Below, piece after piece: positions 1-8,916 of a stretch of 42,335 bases of DNA. The stretch covers positions 1 through 42,335 of the forward strand of contig JAQZBV010000011.1 of assembly GCA_029237685.1 (NCBI GenBank). Reading direction: 5' to 3'. How positions within the stretch are numbered: position 1 is the stretch's first letter; the number at the start of each line of letters is the position of its first letter. A program made the position numbers and the translations under genes. Below the pieces are notes generated by a model that did not search any database, was not told where the DNA came from, and saw nothing but the letters and a program-made list of their open reading frames with translations. Origin of the DNA: Cytophagaceae bacterium. Lineage in GTDB: Bacteria; Bacteroidota; Bacteroidia; Cytophagales; Cytophagaceae.

Positions 1-1
1 A

Positions 2-808
2 GACGATGCCTCTACAGATGATACCATAGAATTTATCAATAAGTATACAGACCCAAGAATACAAGTGATCAAGAACAGTAGTAACTTGGAACGTTCTATT
101 TCAAGAAATAAAGGAATCGATGCGGCTAAAGGAGAGTTTATTTGTTTCCTCGATAGCGACGATTATTACTTGCCTAACCACTTGGAAACATTGCATCGTG
201 AAGTCATGATAAGGCATCACCCGGTGGCCTTAATTCATACGAATGTATCAGTAAGGAATACAGAGGGTCTTGAAATCCGACAAGTTCAGTATGCCTATGA
301 TCCAATTCGAAATATTACAGAATCGGTTTTGTCCAATCATATACAAACCAATACGGTCTGCATTCACCGGACTGTGTTTACATTATTCAAATTCGATCCG
401 GCACTTTCTGTCAATGAAGATGTGTATTTATTCGCTCAAATAGCCGGTCGGTTTCCTGTTGTACACATCGCTGAAACAACTGTGGTTTCAGTGATGCATG
501 AGAATAATACCATTCATTTAATAAAGGATCATTTGACTCCTCAGCTGAGGGCCACCCGCAAGATTTTTGCTGATCCGGGTATTGTTGTGTCTGATATTTT
601 TAAAAAGAATAAGTATTTTGAACTGTATTCACAGTTGGTTTACTTTCACGCCTCCAACAAAAAAACTATATTGTCAATAGCTTATTTCTTGAAAGGATTA
701 GGGATTGCCCCTTTACACAAAAACAACCGTACAAACCTATTGAATGTGATTTATCACTTGCCTGGAGGAAAATGGTTAAAGAGAACAATGAAATTATTTA
801 ACAATTAA
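2..808 (+). CDS. Glycosyltransferase family 2, 5' end outside the window
   Basis: The frame is open from base 2 with no start codon needed: the first visible residues read DDASTDDT, the nucleotide-sugar-binding motif near the N-terminus of GT-A/GT2 enzymes. About the first 35 residues of the protein therefore lie to the left. The GTG at 65 is an internal codon. The metal-binding DSDD follows in FLDSDDYYLP. Family knowledge: cytoplasmic or membrane-associated transfer of a sugar from a nucleotide donor to a lipid-linked acceptor; donor and linkage cannot be read. The next gene starts 14 bases downstream on the same strand, so they are probably co-transcribed. Confidence 0.9.
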   Translation, partial: DDASTDDTIEFINKYTDPRIQVIKNSSNLERSISRNKGIDAAKGEFICFLDSDDYYLPNHLETLHREVMIRHHPVALIHTNVSVRNTEGLEIRQVQYAYDPIRNITESVLSNHIQTNTVCIHRTVFTLFKFDPALSVNEDVYLFAQIAGRFPVVHIAETTVVSVMHENNTIHLIKDHLTPQLRATRKIFADPGIVVSDIFKKNKYFELYSQLVYFHASNKKTILSIAYFLKGLGIAPLHKNNRTNLLNVIYHLPGGKWLKRTMKLFNN

Positions 809-822
809 AATAGATCATCACT

Positions 823-2250
823 ATGCTTTTTTCTTTTTATCATGCAACGGCTTCCAAACTTTCCTTCTTAGCGAATAAGAAATTTTTTTGGTGGGTAATG
901 TTCGCTGCTTTGCTTTTTCCTTTTGTAATCCTTGTCATGTACAATCATCCTTCTGCCGATGATTATTGTTATGTGGTAGATGCGGCCATTAGAGGTTTTT
1001 GGCAATCTCAATGGAGTACTTATCAAACCTGGAGTGGAAGATATATTTCTACTTTTTTACTGGTGTCTAGTCCTCTTGCGATCGGATCTTTTTTTGGATA
1101 CAAACTGATAAGTTTGATGCTCTTGTTGCTGACGGTTGTTTCCTGCTTATTTTTCATAAAGGCACTTCTCAATAAAAAAACGTTGGATGTTTCTGTCGTT
1201 GCGGTTTCATTTTGCATGGTGTTATTGTACCTGTTCAAAATGCCTTCTTTGACAGAAGGTTTTTATTGGCTGGCCGGTGGCATCACGTATCAGTTGGCCA
1301 ATATTGCGACACTCGTTACGGTGACCTTACTTTTAACTATGCGAAGAGCAGAAAACTATAAGTGGAAGTTAGCTGCTGCTGTATTCTTATGCATTATGAT
1401 TTGTGGGGCAAATGAAACCAGCATGTTGGAGTTTTTATACATACTGGTGGCGTTGATGGCATTTGAATATGCATCCACTTGTTCTATACCAAAACATTAT
1501 TACCTGTTGCTCTTTGTGTCGTTGGTTGCAGCAAGTATCATTCTTGTTGCTCCGGGGAATGCGGTGAGAGCGGCTTATTTTCAAGGTGAAAAAAATATTT
1601 TGAAAGCTACATTAATGGCTGCTACTAGCGGGTTTCACCGTATAGAGTTTTGGTTTTTTGATGTACTCGTCTTATTGGTTTTGTTTTTGCCTTTTTTGAA
1701 ACAGGTGGAAATAAGCAGTCCGGCCGAACGGAAAATTAAACCTCTTCTTTTATTCTTGTACCCTCTTTTCATTTTTGGCATTTTGATAGTCGGTTACTTT
1801 CCCGCTTTCTGGAGCATAGGATTTGAACCTCCTTCACGTACAGTCAATGTATTGTATTTTTTATTCTTAGGATCGTGTTTTCACTATGCCGTATTGTGTG
1901 TTACCTATGTCAGGCAAAGGAGCGGCGCATCTATAGCTATTCCTCTTTTTGCTCAATGGATATTATTTTTTATGCTGTTCAGAAGTATGGCTCCTCATAC
2001 TCATTACCATACCGCTACCCTGGATCTTGTTTCAGGTAGGGCTAAGACATACGATTTGGAAATGGAAATGCGCTATTTGGAAGTGAGGAAGCATGAGAAC
2101 GAAGACGTAGTGTTTAAACCTCTTACCGTAATACCTACTTCCATATTTTTCGTGGATATAGAAGCAGAACATCCGGAAGACTGGAAGAATTTGTGTACGC
2201 GAGATTACTTTCATTTAAAATCATTAAATCTGACCAAAGCGACGGAATGA
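823..2250 (+). CDS. Polytopic membrane protein, DUF6056/GT-C-like
   Basis: 475 residues with roughly ten hydrophobic segments starting near residue 23. After the first segment come HPSADDYCY and, about 30 residues later, SGRY; further on are EGFYWLAGGITYQL and APGNAVR. I associate this pattern (acidic DD just outside the first helix, then SGRY, then EGF.W) with DUF6056 and GT-C-type lipid-linked sugar transferases, but this is from memory and not a search. A soluble tail of about 70 residues ends the protein. Its stop overlaps the next start (ATGA at 2247-2250), indicating translational coupling to the GT4. Role inferred: transfer or modification of a glycan on the outer face of the inner membrane. 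Confidence 0.6.
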   Translation: MLFSFYHATASKLSFLANKKFFWWVMFAALLFPFVILVMYNHPSADDYCYVVDAAIRGFWQSQWSTYQTWSGRYISTFLLVSSPLAIGSFFGYKLISLMLLLLTVVSCLFFIKALLNKKTLDVSVVAVSFCMVLLYLFKMPSLTEGFYWLAGGITYQLANIATLVTVTLLLTMRRAENYKWKLAAAVFLCIMICGANETSMLEFLYILVALMAFEYASTCSIPKHYYLLLFVSLVAASIILVAPGNAVRAAYFQGEKNILKATLMAATSGFHRIEFWFFDVLVLLVLFLPFLKQVEISSPAERKIKPLLLFLYPLFIFGILIVGYFPAFWSIGFEPPSRTVNVLYFLFLGSCFHYAVLCVTYVRQRSGASIAIPLFAQWILFFMLFRSMAPHTHYHTATLDLVSGRAKTYDLEMEMRYLEVRKHENEDVVFKPLTVIPTSIFFVDIEAEHPEDWKNLCTRDYFHLKSLNLTKATE

Positions 2251-3521
2251 TTTCATCCAAACTGAAAATTACTATTTGTAGTCATGACGGCAAGAATTAT
2301 TTTGGCGGACCTTACGAATGGGTAAAACGTTTTGGGCCTGCTTTAAAAAAGACAGGTGTAGAAGTGTCATTTTTATTTTTTAGCGATCATCAACATAAAG
2401 ATTCATCTACCTTTAATTACCTCAGCGAATTAGGTTTTAATTGTAAACTTCTGCCTCACCATTCCTTCCTTCAGTACAAAGATACCACAGAAGCGAGAGT
2501 AAGGTGGTGTCTCAAAGAAGTAAAACAAAATCCTCCGGATATATTCATAGCGAATTCTTCTATACCGGCTTTATTCGCCGGGAAGTGGATCAAAGCATCC
2601 GGTATACCGGTGATCGGTGTATTGCACACGGATGACGAACGTTTTCAATGGATGCAGGAAGAGTTTCTCAGTGCTTCGAAAGAATTCAGCTTGAGTGCAC
2701 TCGTTTGCGTATCGAAATTGTTAAAGGATAAAGTAGCCATTCGTAATCCGTTTCGTGTACCCGTAGAAGTGATTTCCTGTGGAACGCCTGTTCCTTCTCA
2801 CCTCAAACCCAAATGCCTTTCACCTCTTAAGCTCGTATACGCTGGTAAACTCACGGAGGATGCCAAGCAAATATCTTTATTAACCAAAGCTTTTTGCAAA
2901 GTCGTAAGGGAAGTAAAAGGAGTAGAAGCTTATATTTATGGCGATGGACCTGCGAAAGAAGATGTATTGGCCATCATTGCGCAAGAAGGAAAAGATCTTC
3001 CGGTTTACTACAAAGGATTTGTATCCAGCGCAGACATTCAGGATCGCATGACGGATAAACACATCATCGTACTCTTGTCTGATTATGAAGGCTTGCCGAT
3101 TATCTTGATGGAAGCCATGGCTTGTGGTTTAGTGCCGGTTTGCCTTTCTATTCGAAGTGGTATCCCGGAGTTGGTGAAAGACGGTGAAACAGGCTTATTG
3201 GTACATGACCGCGACGAAGATTTTATCAGTGCCATTGAACGCCTCGCTGAACATGCAGTTTTGTTTCATGCGTTGTCTATCAATGCGCGTCATTTTGTAA
3301 CACAACATCATTCCATGGAAGTGGTGGTGAAAAAATGGCTGACCTTATGCGAGTCATTAATCCAGGCCGCATCACCGAAAAGGTCGTTCAGTATTCCGCT
3401 TAAGATTAAATTACCTCCTGTAAACAAAAGATTGAAAGGAATTGATCAGCGTAAACCTAGTTTACCCCGCTATGTGATCCGTCAAATCGTGAGGTTTAGA
3501 AATTTACTAAAAAGACTTTAA
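2247..3521 (+). CDS. Glycosyltransferase family 4 (GT-B)
   Basis: 424 residues from ATG 2247, chosen over an upstream ATG at 2193 because it forms an ATGA overlap with the previous stop and because the Rossmann strand LKITICSHDG then sits at the N-terminus. N-domain contains HDGKNYFGGPYEW; the C-domain has LVYAGKLTEDAK and the EX7E signature (E281...E289 in EGLPIILME), which binds the nucleotide sugar in GT4 enzymes. The last ~45 residues are very basic, possibly for membrane association. Donor and acceptor are unknown. Confidence 0.9.
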   Translation: MISSKLKITICSHDGKNYFGGPYEWVKRFGPALKKTGVEVSFLFFSDHQHKDSSTFNYLSELGFNCKLLPHHSFLQYKDTTEARVRWCLKEVKQNPPDIFIANSSIPALFAGKWIKASGIPVIGVLHTDDERFQWMQEEFLSASKEFSLSALVCVSKLLKDKVAIRNPFRVPVEVISCGTPVPSHLKPKCLSPLKLVYAGKLTEDAKQISLLTKAFCKVVREVKGVEAYIYGDGPAKEDVLAIIAQEGKDLPVYYKGFVSSADIQDRMTDKHIIVLLSDYEGLPIILMEAMACGLVPVCLSIRSGIPELVKDGETGLLVHDRDEDFISAIERLAEHAVLFHALSINARHFVTQHHSMEVVVKKWLTLCESLIQAASPKRSFSIPLKIKLPPVNKRLKGIDQRKPSLPRYVIRQIVRFRNLLKRL

Positions 3522-3530
3522 TACGAGCTC

Positions 3531-4607
3531 ATGCTTTTCAATTCGTTTGTATTCCTTGTATTCTTTTGCCTCGTATTTTTGGTGTATTGGTTTGTGTTAT
3601 CACACCGTGTCAAATGGCAAAACTTCTTTCTGCTGGTTGCCAGTTGTGTCTTCTATGGCTGGTGGGATTACCGTTTCTTAATTCTTATGGGCTTGAGCAG
3701 TCTGTTTGGTTTTGCTTCCGGTTATTGGATCGACAGAAAAACAGAGCCGCTTCAACGTAAACTCATTCTAAGCGCTACGATCGTTGCGAATCTTCTTTTC
3801 CTCGGTTTTTTTAAATACTATAATTTTTTCGCCTCGTCTTTTTCTGAACTGTTGTTAACGGCAGGTTTTCGTGTCGATGATCTGACTTTAAAGATTATAC
3901 TTCCTATTGGAATCAGTTTTTATACGTTTCATAACATCAGTTATGCGATTGACGTCTACCGCAAAGAGTTGAAGCCCACTGGTGATATTATTGCTTACTT
4001 CGCGTTCATCAGTTTCTTTCCTCAGCTAGTGGCCGGTCCCATCATGAAAGCCAAAGACTTTCTGCCTCAGTTTTTTGTTCAGCGTCATTTTGATTACCCC
4101 CGTGCCGTTCAAGGTCTGCGTTTTATCTTGTGGGGATATTTTAAAAAGATTGTGATTGCCGATGGTTGTGGAATATTGGCCGATGGTATTTTTGAAAGTT
4201 ATACAACTCAGCCATCTTCCGTATTGCTGCTGGGGGTCTTTTATTTTGCCATTCAGATCTATGGAGATTTTTCAGGCTACACTGACATTGCCATTGGTTT
4301 GGGCAAATTATTTGGATTTGAATTTACACTCAATTTTAAAACACCTTATTTCTCACGCAGTATTCCAGAGTTTTGGAGAAGATGGCACATTTCTCTGACC
4401 TCCTGGTTTCGCGATTACATTTATATACCACTGGGAGGAAACCGCCTTGGGAAAGTAAAAGCGTTTGAGAATATATTGCTTGTTTTTTTATTAAGTGGAC
4501 TTTGGCACGGTGCCAACTGGACCTACGTGGTCTGGGGATTATTGTATGCCTTCATTCCTATAATCAACCGGTGCGATGGAGTATTTACTTGCTGCTTCTT
4601 TGCCTGA
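3531..4607 (+). CDS. MBOAT family O-acyltransferase (AlgI-like), C-terminally truncated
   Basis: 358 residues, multi-pass membrane. It carries the hallmark segments: LPIGISFYTFHNISYAID, FPQLVAGPI, FSGYTDIAIGLGKLFGF, FWRRWHISLTSWFRDY and SGLWHGANWTYVVWG, the last with the His considered catalytic in MBOAT enzymes. AlgI-type proteins usually run about 460-520 residues; here the frame ends in IPIINRCDGVFTCCFFA, unlike the family, soon after LLYAF. The expected end of the family lies in another frame just downstream (see 4559-4663), so about 100 codons have been lost together with the frame. Normal role: passing acyl (usually acetyl) groups across the membrane for glycan O-acetylation, with the SGNH-like protein encoded next. 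Whether this version is active is uncertain. Confidence 0.85.
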   Translation: MLFNSFVFLVFFCLVFLVYWFVLSHRVKWQNFFLLVASCVFYGWWDYRFLILMGLSSLFGFASGYWIDRKTEPLQRKLILSATIVANLLFLGFFKYYNFFASSFSELLLTAGFRVDDLTLKIILPIGISFYTFHNISYAIDVYRKELKPTGDIIAYFAFISFFPQLVAGPIMKAKDFLPQFFVQRHFDYPRAVQGLRFILWGYFKKIVIADGCGILADGIFESYTTQPSSVLLLGVFYFAIQIYGDFSGYTDIAIGLGKLFGFEFTLNFKTPYFSRSIPEFWRRWHISLTSWFRDYIYIPLGGNRLGKVKAFENILLVFLLSGLWHGANWTYVVWGLLYAFIPIINRCDGVFTCCFFA

Positions 4608-4663
4608 TTTTATTTAATATCAATTTCCATAAAGCAACAGAGTTTATTTACTTCCAGTTTTAA
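4559..4663 (+). pseudogene. Out-of-frame C-terminal remnant of the MBOAT gene
   Basis: Read from 4559 (frame +2 relative to window base 1, different from the MBOAT frame), the sequence gives NQPVRWSIY, then a hydrophobic leucine-rich stretch, and finishes TEFIYFQF before TAA at 4661-4663. Ending in FIYFQF is typical of AlgI-type MBOAT proteins. The TAA lies three bases before the next gene's ATG at 4667, the spacing expected for an operon, which supports this as the original end of the gene. The join lies at about 4553-4570. Confidence 0.7.
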
Positions 4664-4666
4664 CCG

Positions 4667-5641
4667 ATGAAGCAACTATTCCTGCGTTCTTGTCTATTTA
4701 TCTGCATTGCTTATACCTTAAGCATCGTCTTGAGTTGGGGATATACAGCTTTGTTTAGCCGCTATAAACAGGATCTGTCTAAAAAGAACTGGACTTTAAT
4801 TCGAAAAGGTGATACGCTCGATTATGCGGCAATAGGTTCCTCGAGAGTTTTTCACATGGTGGACGTTCCTTTACTCAATACGCTCACAGGAAAGAAGGGA
4901 ATGAACATTGGTACTTCCGGTTCTTCGTACGCAGACAATTATGCTTTACTAATAAAATACTTAGAGCGGAATACATTCAATACCTTGTTGTTGAACATAG
5001 ATGAAATCTGCTTTCATTCTTCGACAGGATATACGTATCCGTTTAAAGATTACGAGTACATGCCATATTTTTTTGAAGACAGTATGAATGCTGTATACAA
5101 AGATAATGTACCGCCATGGAAGTATTACTTATGGACGGGTATTCCTTTGAGTCGTTACATAGAATTTAATGAACACTATGAATTAGGTTCACTCTTGTGG
5201 CTCCAGGCTAAAATGCCGCTTTGTAAATTTGATACGACGGCAGGTACAGAGCTGTTGTACAACATGAAGTATAAACAATTTCAGCCAAAGGATACTTTAC
5301 CTGTCTTTCGTGATACCTTGCACATTGAGCCGCTGGATGAAATCTATTTTCATAAAATTGTGGCCTTATGTAAAAACAAAGGAATAAAGCTCGTATTAAT
5401 TACGACTCCACTGTACTGCAAAGGAATATATGCCCCCTCTAACCGATTGAAGTTTCAATCCTATATTCAGCAATTGGCTTTGAGGCATAAATTACCCTAC
5501 ATTAATTTTTATGAAGTGCAGGGACTTCAGAAGCTTTACTATTTCCGGGACATGACGCATACCAATATAGAAGGTACCCGTTTGTATACCCGTTACCTGG
5601 CTGAGCAGTTGAAATGCAAGGTTTATGCAGAAGAAAAATAA
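4667..5641 (+). CDS. SGNH/AlgJ-like membrane-anchored O-acetylation partner
   Basis: 324 residues: an N-terminal hydrophobic anchor at about residues 8-30, then an extracytoplasmic domain. It has the block I serine motif GSSR (57-60), a GTSGSSY segment (block II/III-like) and, near the end, FRDMTH with D295 and H298 in the DxxH spacing of SGNH hydrolases. Such proteins commonly follow MBOAT genes and receive the exported acyl group to place it on the glycan in the periplasm. The pairing here with a damaged MBOAT gene is notable; the SGNH-like gene itself looks intact. Specific family (DltD-, AlgJ- or AlgX-like) not resolved. Confidence 0.65.
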   Translation: MKQLFLRSCLFICIAYTLSIVLSWGYTALFSRYKQDLSKKNWTLIRKGDTLDYAAIGSSRVFHMVDVPLLNTLTGKKGMNIGTSGSSYADNYALLIKYLERNTFNTLLLNIDEICFHSSTGYTYPFKDYEYMPYFFEDSMNAVYKDNVPPWKYYLWTGIPLSRYIEFNEHYELGSLLWLQAKMPLCKFDTTAGTELLYNMKYKQFQPKDTLPVFRDTLHIEPLDEIYFHKIVALCKNKGIKLVLITTPLYCKGIYAPSNRLKFQSYIQQLALRHKLPYINFYEVQGLQKLYYFRDMTHTNIEGTRLYTRYLAEQLKCKVYAEEK

Positions 5642-5743
5642 TCCTGCTTCTTCTAAAATTTCGTCTAATTATGTACTTTTAACTTGGTTTAAGGCATTCA
5701 GTAGTAAAATACACCTGGATAGATCGGCGACAGCAAAAGTACA

Positions 5744-7708
5744 ATGTGTGGTATCACCGCTATTTTAAATAATAATTTACTTTCTGTTGATTATTTGGTT
5801 CAAGCCAATTCCATTGTAGCTCACAGAGGTCCTGATGACGAAGGTTTTTTGTTATGGAATCCTGAAGAGCTCCCCTTTATTTTTTCTGGGAAAGACACAG
5901 CTGCTGCGAGTAGTATATACCATCATCTTACACCTTTAGGTAGAGAACAAACCAATTGGAAAGTTGGATTGGGCCATCGGCGTTTATCGATATTGGACTT
6001 GAGTCCGGCAGGACATCAACCGATGTCAGATGCGGGTCTTGCAATCACTTATAATGGAGAGGTATTTAATTACCTCGAGATCAAAGCAGAGTTAGAAACA
6101 CTGGGTCATGTGTTTCATAGCGCTACCGATACGGAAGTAATTTTAAAAGCATGGCAACAATGGGGTTCTGCCGCGCTTCATAAGTTTAACGGGATGTTTG
6201 CTTTTGTATTACTGGATACAAAAAAACAAAAACTATATGCCATCCGCGACCGCTTTGGAGTTAAGCCACTTTATTATACTTCCACGGCATCGTATACGGC
6301 GTTTGCATCCGAAGCTAAACAATTGAGGTGTCTGCCTGATTATCATTTTGTACTCAACGAGAAAGTGGCCTACAATTATTTGCGTTTTTCCAGTTTAGAT
6401 TATAACGAAGAGACATTCGAGGAAAACATTTTGCAACTCACTCCAGGTCACTACCTGGAAATGGATGTTTTGACAGGTAATGCCGTTGTTCATCAATGGT
6501 ATAAGCTGGATCCTTTGCAATGGGAAGGGTCTGATGAAGAAGCCATCGTTCAGTTTGGTTTATTGCTAAAGGATAGTGTGCGTCTGCGCCTGCGGTCTGA
6601 TGTTCCGGTTGGTTCTGCCTTAAGCGGAGGACTCGATTCTTCTACATTGGTTAGTTTGATGCGCGAAATATTGAACGAAGATCAATTGTGCGAACATTCT
6701 ATACCAACCATTAGTTCATGTAGTGCAGACAAGCGATACGATGAATGGGAGTTTGCGGAAACAATTATTAAACAAGTAGGGGCTTCATCTTCTCAAGTTT
6801 TTCCTTCATTTGGTAAATTGTTGCAAGACATTGATCGCCTGATCTGGCATATGGATTATCCATTTGGATCTACTTCTCAGTTTAGTCAATGGTGTGTATT
6901 TGAAGAAGCTAAGAGAAGGAAGTTACCGGTCATGATTAATGGTCAAGGAGCTGATGAACAATTGGCTGGTTATGGAGGAAATGATATTTCTTTATACATT
7001 GGCTTGTTGAATAAGAAGTCTTATGTAGAATTGTTTAGCGAAGTGCGCGCTTATAAAAAGTACCATGGTAAATGGCCCTTTGCCTATCTTATAGCGGCCA
7101 TACAACATGAATTGCCTAAACAATTGATGAGAAATTTGCCTGATCGGTTCAGGGTATTTAAGCAGCATGCGCCAAGCTGGTTAAAAGGGCCTGTAGTTCA
7201 AGATGAGATGGTTTGGCCAGATGGATTGAAAGAGTCCCTAGTGAAGCAGGTTACCCAGGATCCATTGCCGTCTTTGTTGCGCTATGAAGATCGTAATTCA
7301 ATGGCTTTTTCTATAGAATCACGGGTTCCTTTTATGGATCACAGATTGATTGAATTCAGCTTAGGACTTCCTGAAAATTTAGTATACCGTAAGGGAGAGA
7401 AGAAATACATTCTTCGCAAAGCCTTTCAAGGGAAAATCCCGGATAAGATCGTTCAACGCCGAGACAAAATGGGGTTTGTTTCAGCAGAAGAGCGTTGGTT
7501 AAAAGAAGAAGGTAAAAGTTGGTTTAAGAAAATGATTGAAGAATCTTCAAAGAATAATAAAGATTGGATCAATGAAAAAGAGGCAACATCTTATCTAGAA
7601 AGGATACAGTCAGAAAATGTTCCTTTTAATTTTGATCCCTGGCGAATGATCTGTTTTGATCTCTGGTTAAGAGGTATTGCTAAGACGACTCAAGATAGCC
7701 CTTTATAG
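5744..7708 (+). CDS. asnB: Asparagine synthase-type glutamine amidotransferase (first copy)
   Basis: 654 residues. It begins MCGI, so Cys2 becomes the N-terminal nucleophile of the class II glutaminase domain after Met removal; GHRRLSILDLS, YNGEVFNY, TDTEVIL and RDRFGVKPLYY complete that domain. The synthetase domain has the PP-loop SGGLDSS (S294 onwards), GQGADEQLAGYGG and SRVPFMDHRLIEF. Canonical reaction: ATP-dependent transfer of glutamine amide nitrogen to aspartate. In glycan loci such proteins often amidate a sugar carboxylate (uronamide formation), which I infer here because two divergent copies are present. It follows a 102-base gap, so it may begin its own transcription unit, although no convincing promoter was seen. 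Confidence 0.9.
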   Translation: MCGITAILNNNLLSVDYLVQANSIVAHRGPDDEGFLLWNPEELPFIFSGKDTAAASSIYHHLTPLGREQTNWKVGLGHRRLSILDLSPAGHQPMSDAGLAITYNGEVFNYLEIKAELETLGHVFHSATDTEVILKAWQQWGSAALHKFNGMFAFVLLDTKKQKLYAIRDRFGVKPLYYTSTASYTAFASEAKQLRCLPDYHFVLNEKVAYNYLRFSSLDYNEETFEENILQLTPGHYLEMDVLTGNAVVHQWYKLDPLQWEGSDEEAIVQFGLLLKDSVRLRLRSDVPVGSALSGGLDSSTLVSLMREILNEDQLCEHSIPTISSCSADKRYDEWEFAETIIKQVGASSSQVFPSFGKLLQDIDRLIWHMDYPFGSTSQFSQWCVFEEAKRRKLPVMINGQGADEQLAGYGGNDISLYIGLLNKKSYVELFSEVRAYKKYHGKWPFAYLIAAIQHELPKQLMRNLPDRFRVFKQHAPSWLKGPVVQDEMVWPDGLKESLVKQVTQDPLPSLLRYEDRNSMAFSIESRVPFMDHRLIEFSLGLPENLVYRKGEKKYILRKAFQGKIPDKIVQRRDKMGFVSAEERWLKEEGKSWFKKMIEESSKNNKDWINEKEATSYLERIQSENVPFNFDPWRMICFDLWLRGIAKTTQDSPL

Positions 7709-7716
7709 TATAACAT

Positions 7717-8859
7717 ATGAAAATTGCGATAGGCTCTCAAATCTTTCTCCCCTATACACAGTCCTGGATATACCGTCAAATGAAGGGCTCTATGGAGAAT
7801 ATTGCCTTGGTGATTTGCAACGAAGCAGAAAATGCGGCGGAGTTTCCTTTTACTCCTATTGCTGTAGTGCCCCATCGAAGCATATGGATAAGAAAAGTGA
7901 TTTACAAATTGCAATTTATACTCAAGTATCTTCCGTTTTCCGTTTCTTCGAAAAAACGAGAGGGATATATGAAAGCGTTGATAGAGCATAAGATCACTAC
8001 CGTGCATATTCACTTTGGTATTATGGCAGTAGAATTCATGGAGATTTGTGAGAAATTGGAATTGCCTTTACTTGTTACCTTTCATGGTTTCGACATTACG
8101 GCAGCCGTTCACCGCGATCCTTCTTACAAGAAAGCGCTCATGCAGCTGTTTGAAAAAATGCATACAGGCATTGCCATTTCTAACGAAATGAAAAAACGTT
8201 TGATCGCTCTGGGATGTGCGCCTGAAAAAATTGCAGTATCTTATTTAGGGGTTCCTTTACAAGAGTTTATTCCTACAGATCGAACATTGCGCATTGGAAC
8301 GGTGAAGTTTCTTCATGCCGGTCGGCTGTCTGCTACTAAAGGTGTTCCAGATCTGATTCGTTCATTCTCTGCGGCATTTGGCGAAAATGACCCTGTGGAA
8401 CTCATCATTGTGGGTAATGGAGAAGAAATTGATGACGTTCATCGAGCCATTTCTGAATCGCTTATCAAGGCGAAAATTAAGTTTTTAGGAAAAGTGAGCA
8501 ACCAGGAATTGATGAATTGGCGAAAGGAGTGTGATGTTTTCGTGCTGAATTGCAGAACGCCGAAGTCTGGTGATAAAGAAGGCTTACCTATTGCTTTATT
8601 AGAGGCTTCCTCAACGGCCTTGCCAATTATCTCTACGCGGCATGCAGGTATTGAAGAAGGCGTTTTGCACGAGCAAACTGGATTATTGGTAGACGAATAT
8701 GATAATAAAGCCTTGTCTCAAGCCATGCAGCGTATGATGAATCAACAAACACGTTTGTTGTATGGTAAACAAGCCAGAGAATGGATGGAAGCACAATTTG
8801 ATGTAGTCAAATGCAATGAATTGCTGGATGATATTTATACTCAATCGCTAAAAATTTAA
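7717..8859 (+). CDS. Glycosyltransferase family 4, tandem paralogue 1
   Basis: 380 residues. GT-B fold: N-domain with VTFHGFDIT, C-domain with FLHAGRLSATKGVPDLI and the EX7E signature (E288...E296, EGLPIALLE) followed by STRHAGI. It starts 8 bases after the asnB stop. It closely resembles the next gene in order and wording of motifs (LPYT.(S/G)WIYRQ, HFG, HGFDI, ISNEM/ISEEM, VSYLGVP, NCRT), so the two arose by duplication. Expected to add a sugar to the lipid-linked repeat unit in the cytoplasm; specificity unknown. Confidence 0.9.
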   Translation: MKIAIGSQIFLPYTQSWIYRQMKGSMENIALVICNEAENAAEFPFTPIAVVPHRSIWIRKVIYKLQFILKYLPFSVSSKKREGYMKALIEHKITTVHIHFGIMAVEFMEICEKLELPLLVTFHGFDITAAVHRDPSYKKALMQLFEKMHTGIAISNEMKKRLIALGCAPEKIAVSYLGVPLQEFIPTDRTLRIGTVKFLHAGRLSATKGVPDLIRSFSAAFGENDPVELIIVGNGEEIDDVHRAISESLIKAKIKFLGKVSNQELMNWRKECDVFVLNCRTPKSGDKEGLPIALLEASSTALPIISTRHAGIEEGVLHEQTGLLVDEYDNKALSQAMQRMMNQQTRLLYGKQAREWMEAQFDVVKCNELLDDIYTQSLKI

Positions 8860-8877
8860 GTCGACATAAAAAAATAA

Positions 8878-8909
8878 TATTGTAACATTGTATCTGCATT
8901 GTTACAATA
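8878..8909. repeat. 10-bp perfect inverted repeat between tandem GT4 genes
   Basis: TATTGTAACA at 8878-8887 is repeated as its exact reverse complement TGTTACAATA at 8900-8909, with a 12-base loop. It lies in the only sizeable gap (57 bases) between the paralogous GT4 genes and ends 7 bases before the start codon at 8917. It has no following T-run, so it is not a classic terminator. It could be an RNA hairpin limiting ribosome access to the second gene or a binding site for a dimeric regulator; neither is shown. Confidence 0.5.
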
Positions 8910-8916
8910 AAGAGAT

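Noticed and set aside
5642-5743. TAACTTGG at 5680-5687 as a promoter -7 box for the first asnB
   Set aside because: No TTTG is found at the expected distance upstream, so the match is too weak to call.
7677-8013. Open frames on both strands over the start of the first tandem GT4
   Set aside because: They overlap the well-supported genes 5744-7708 and 7717-8859 and encode no recognisable domain.
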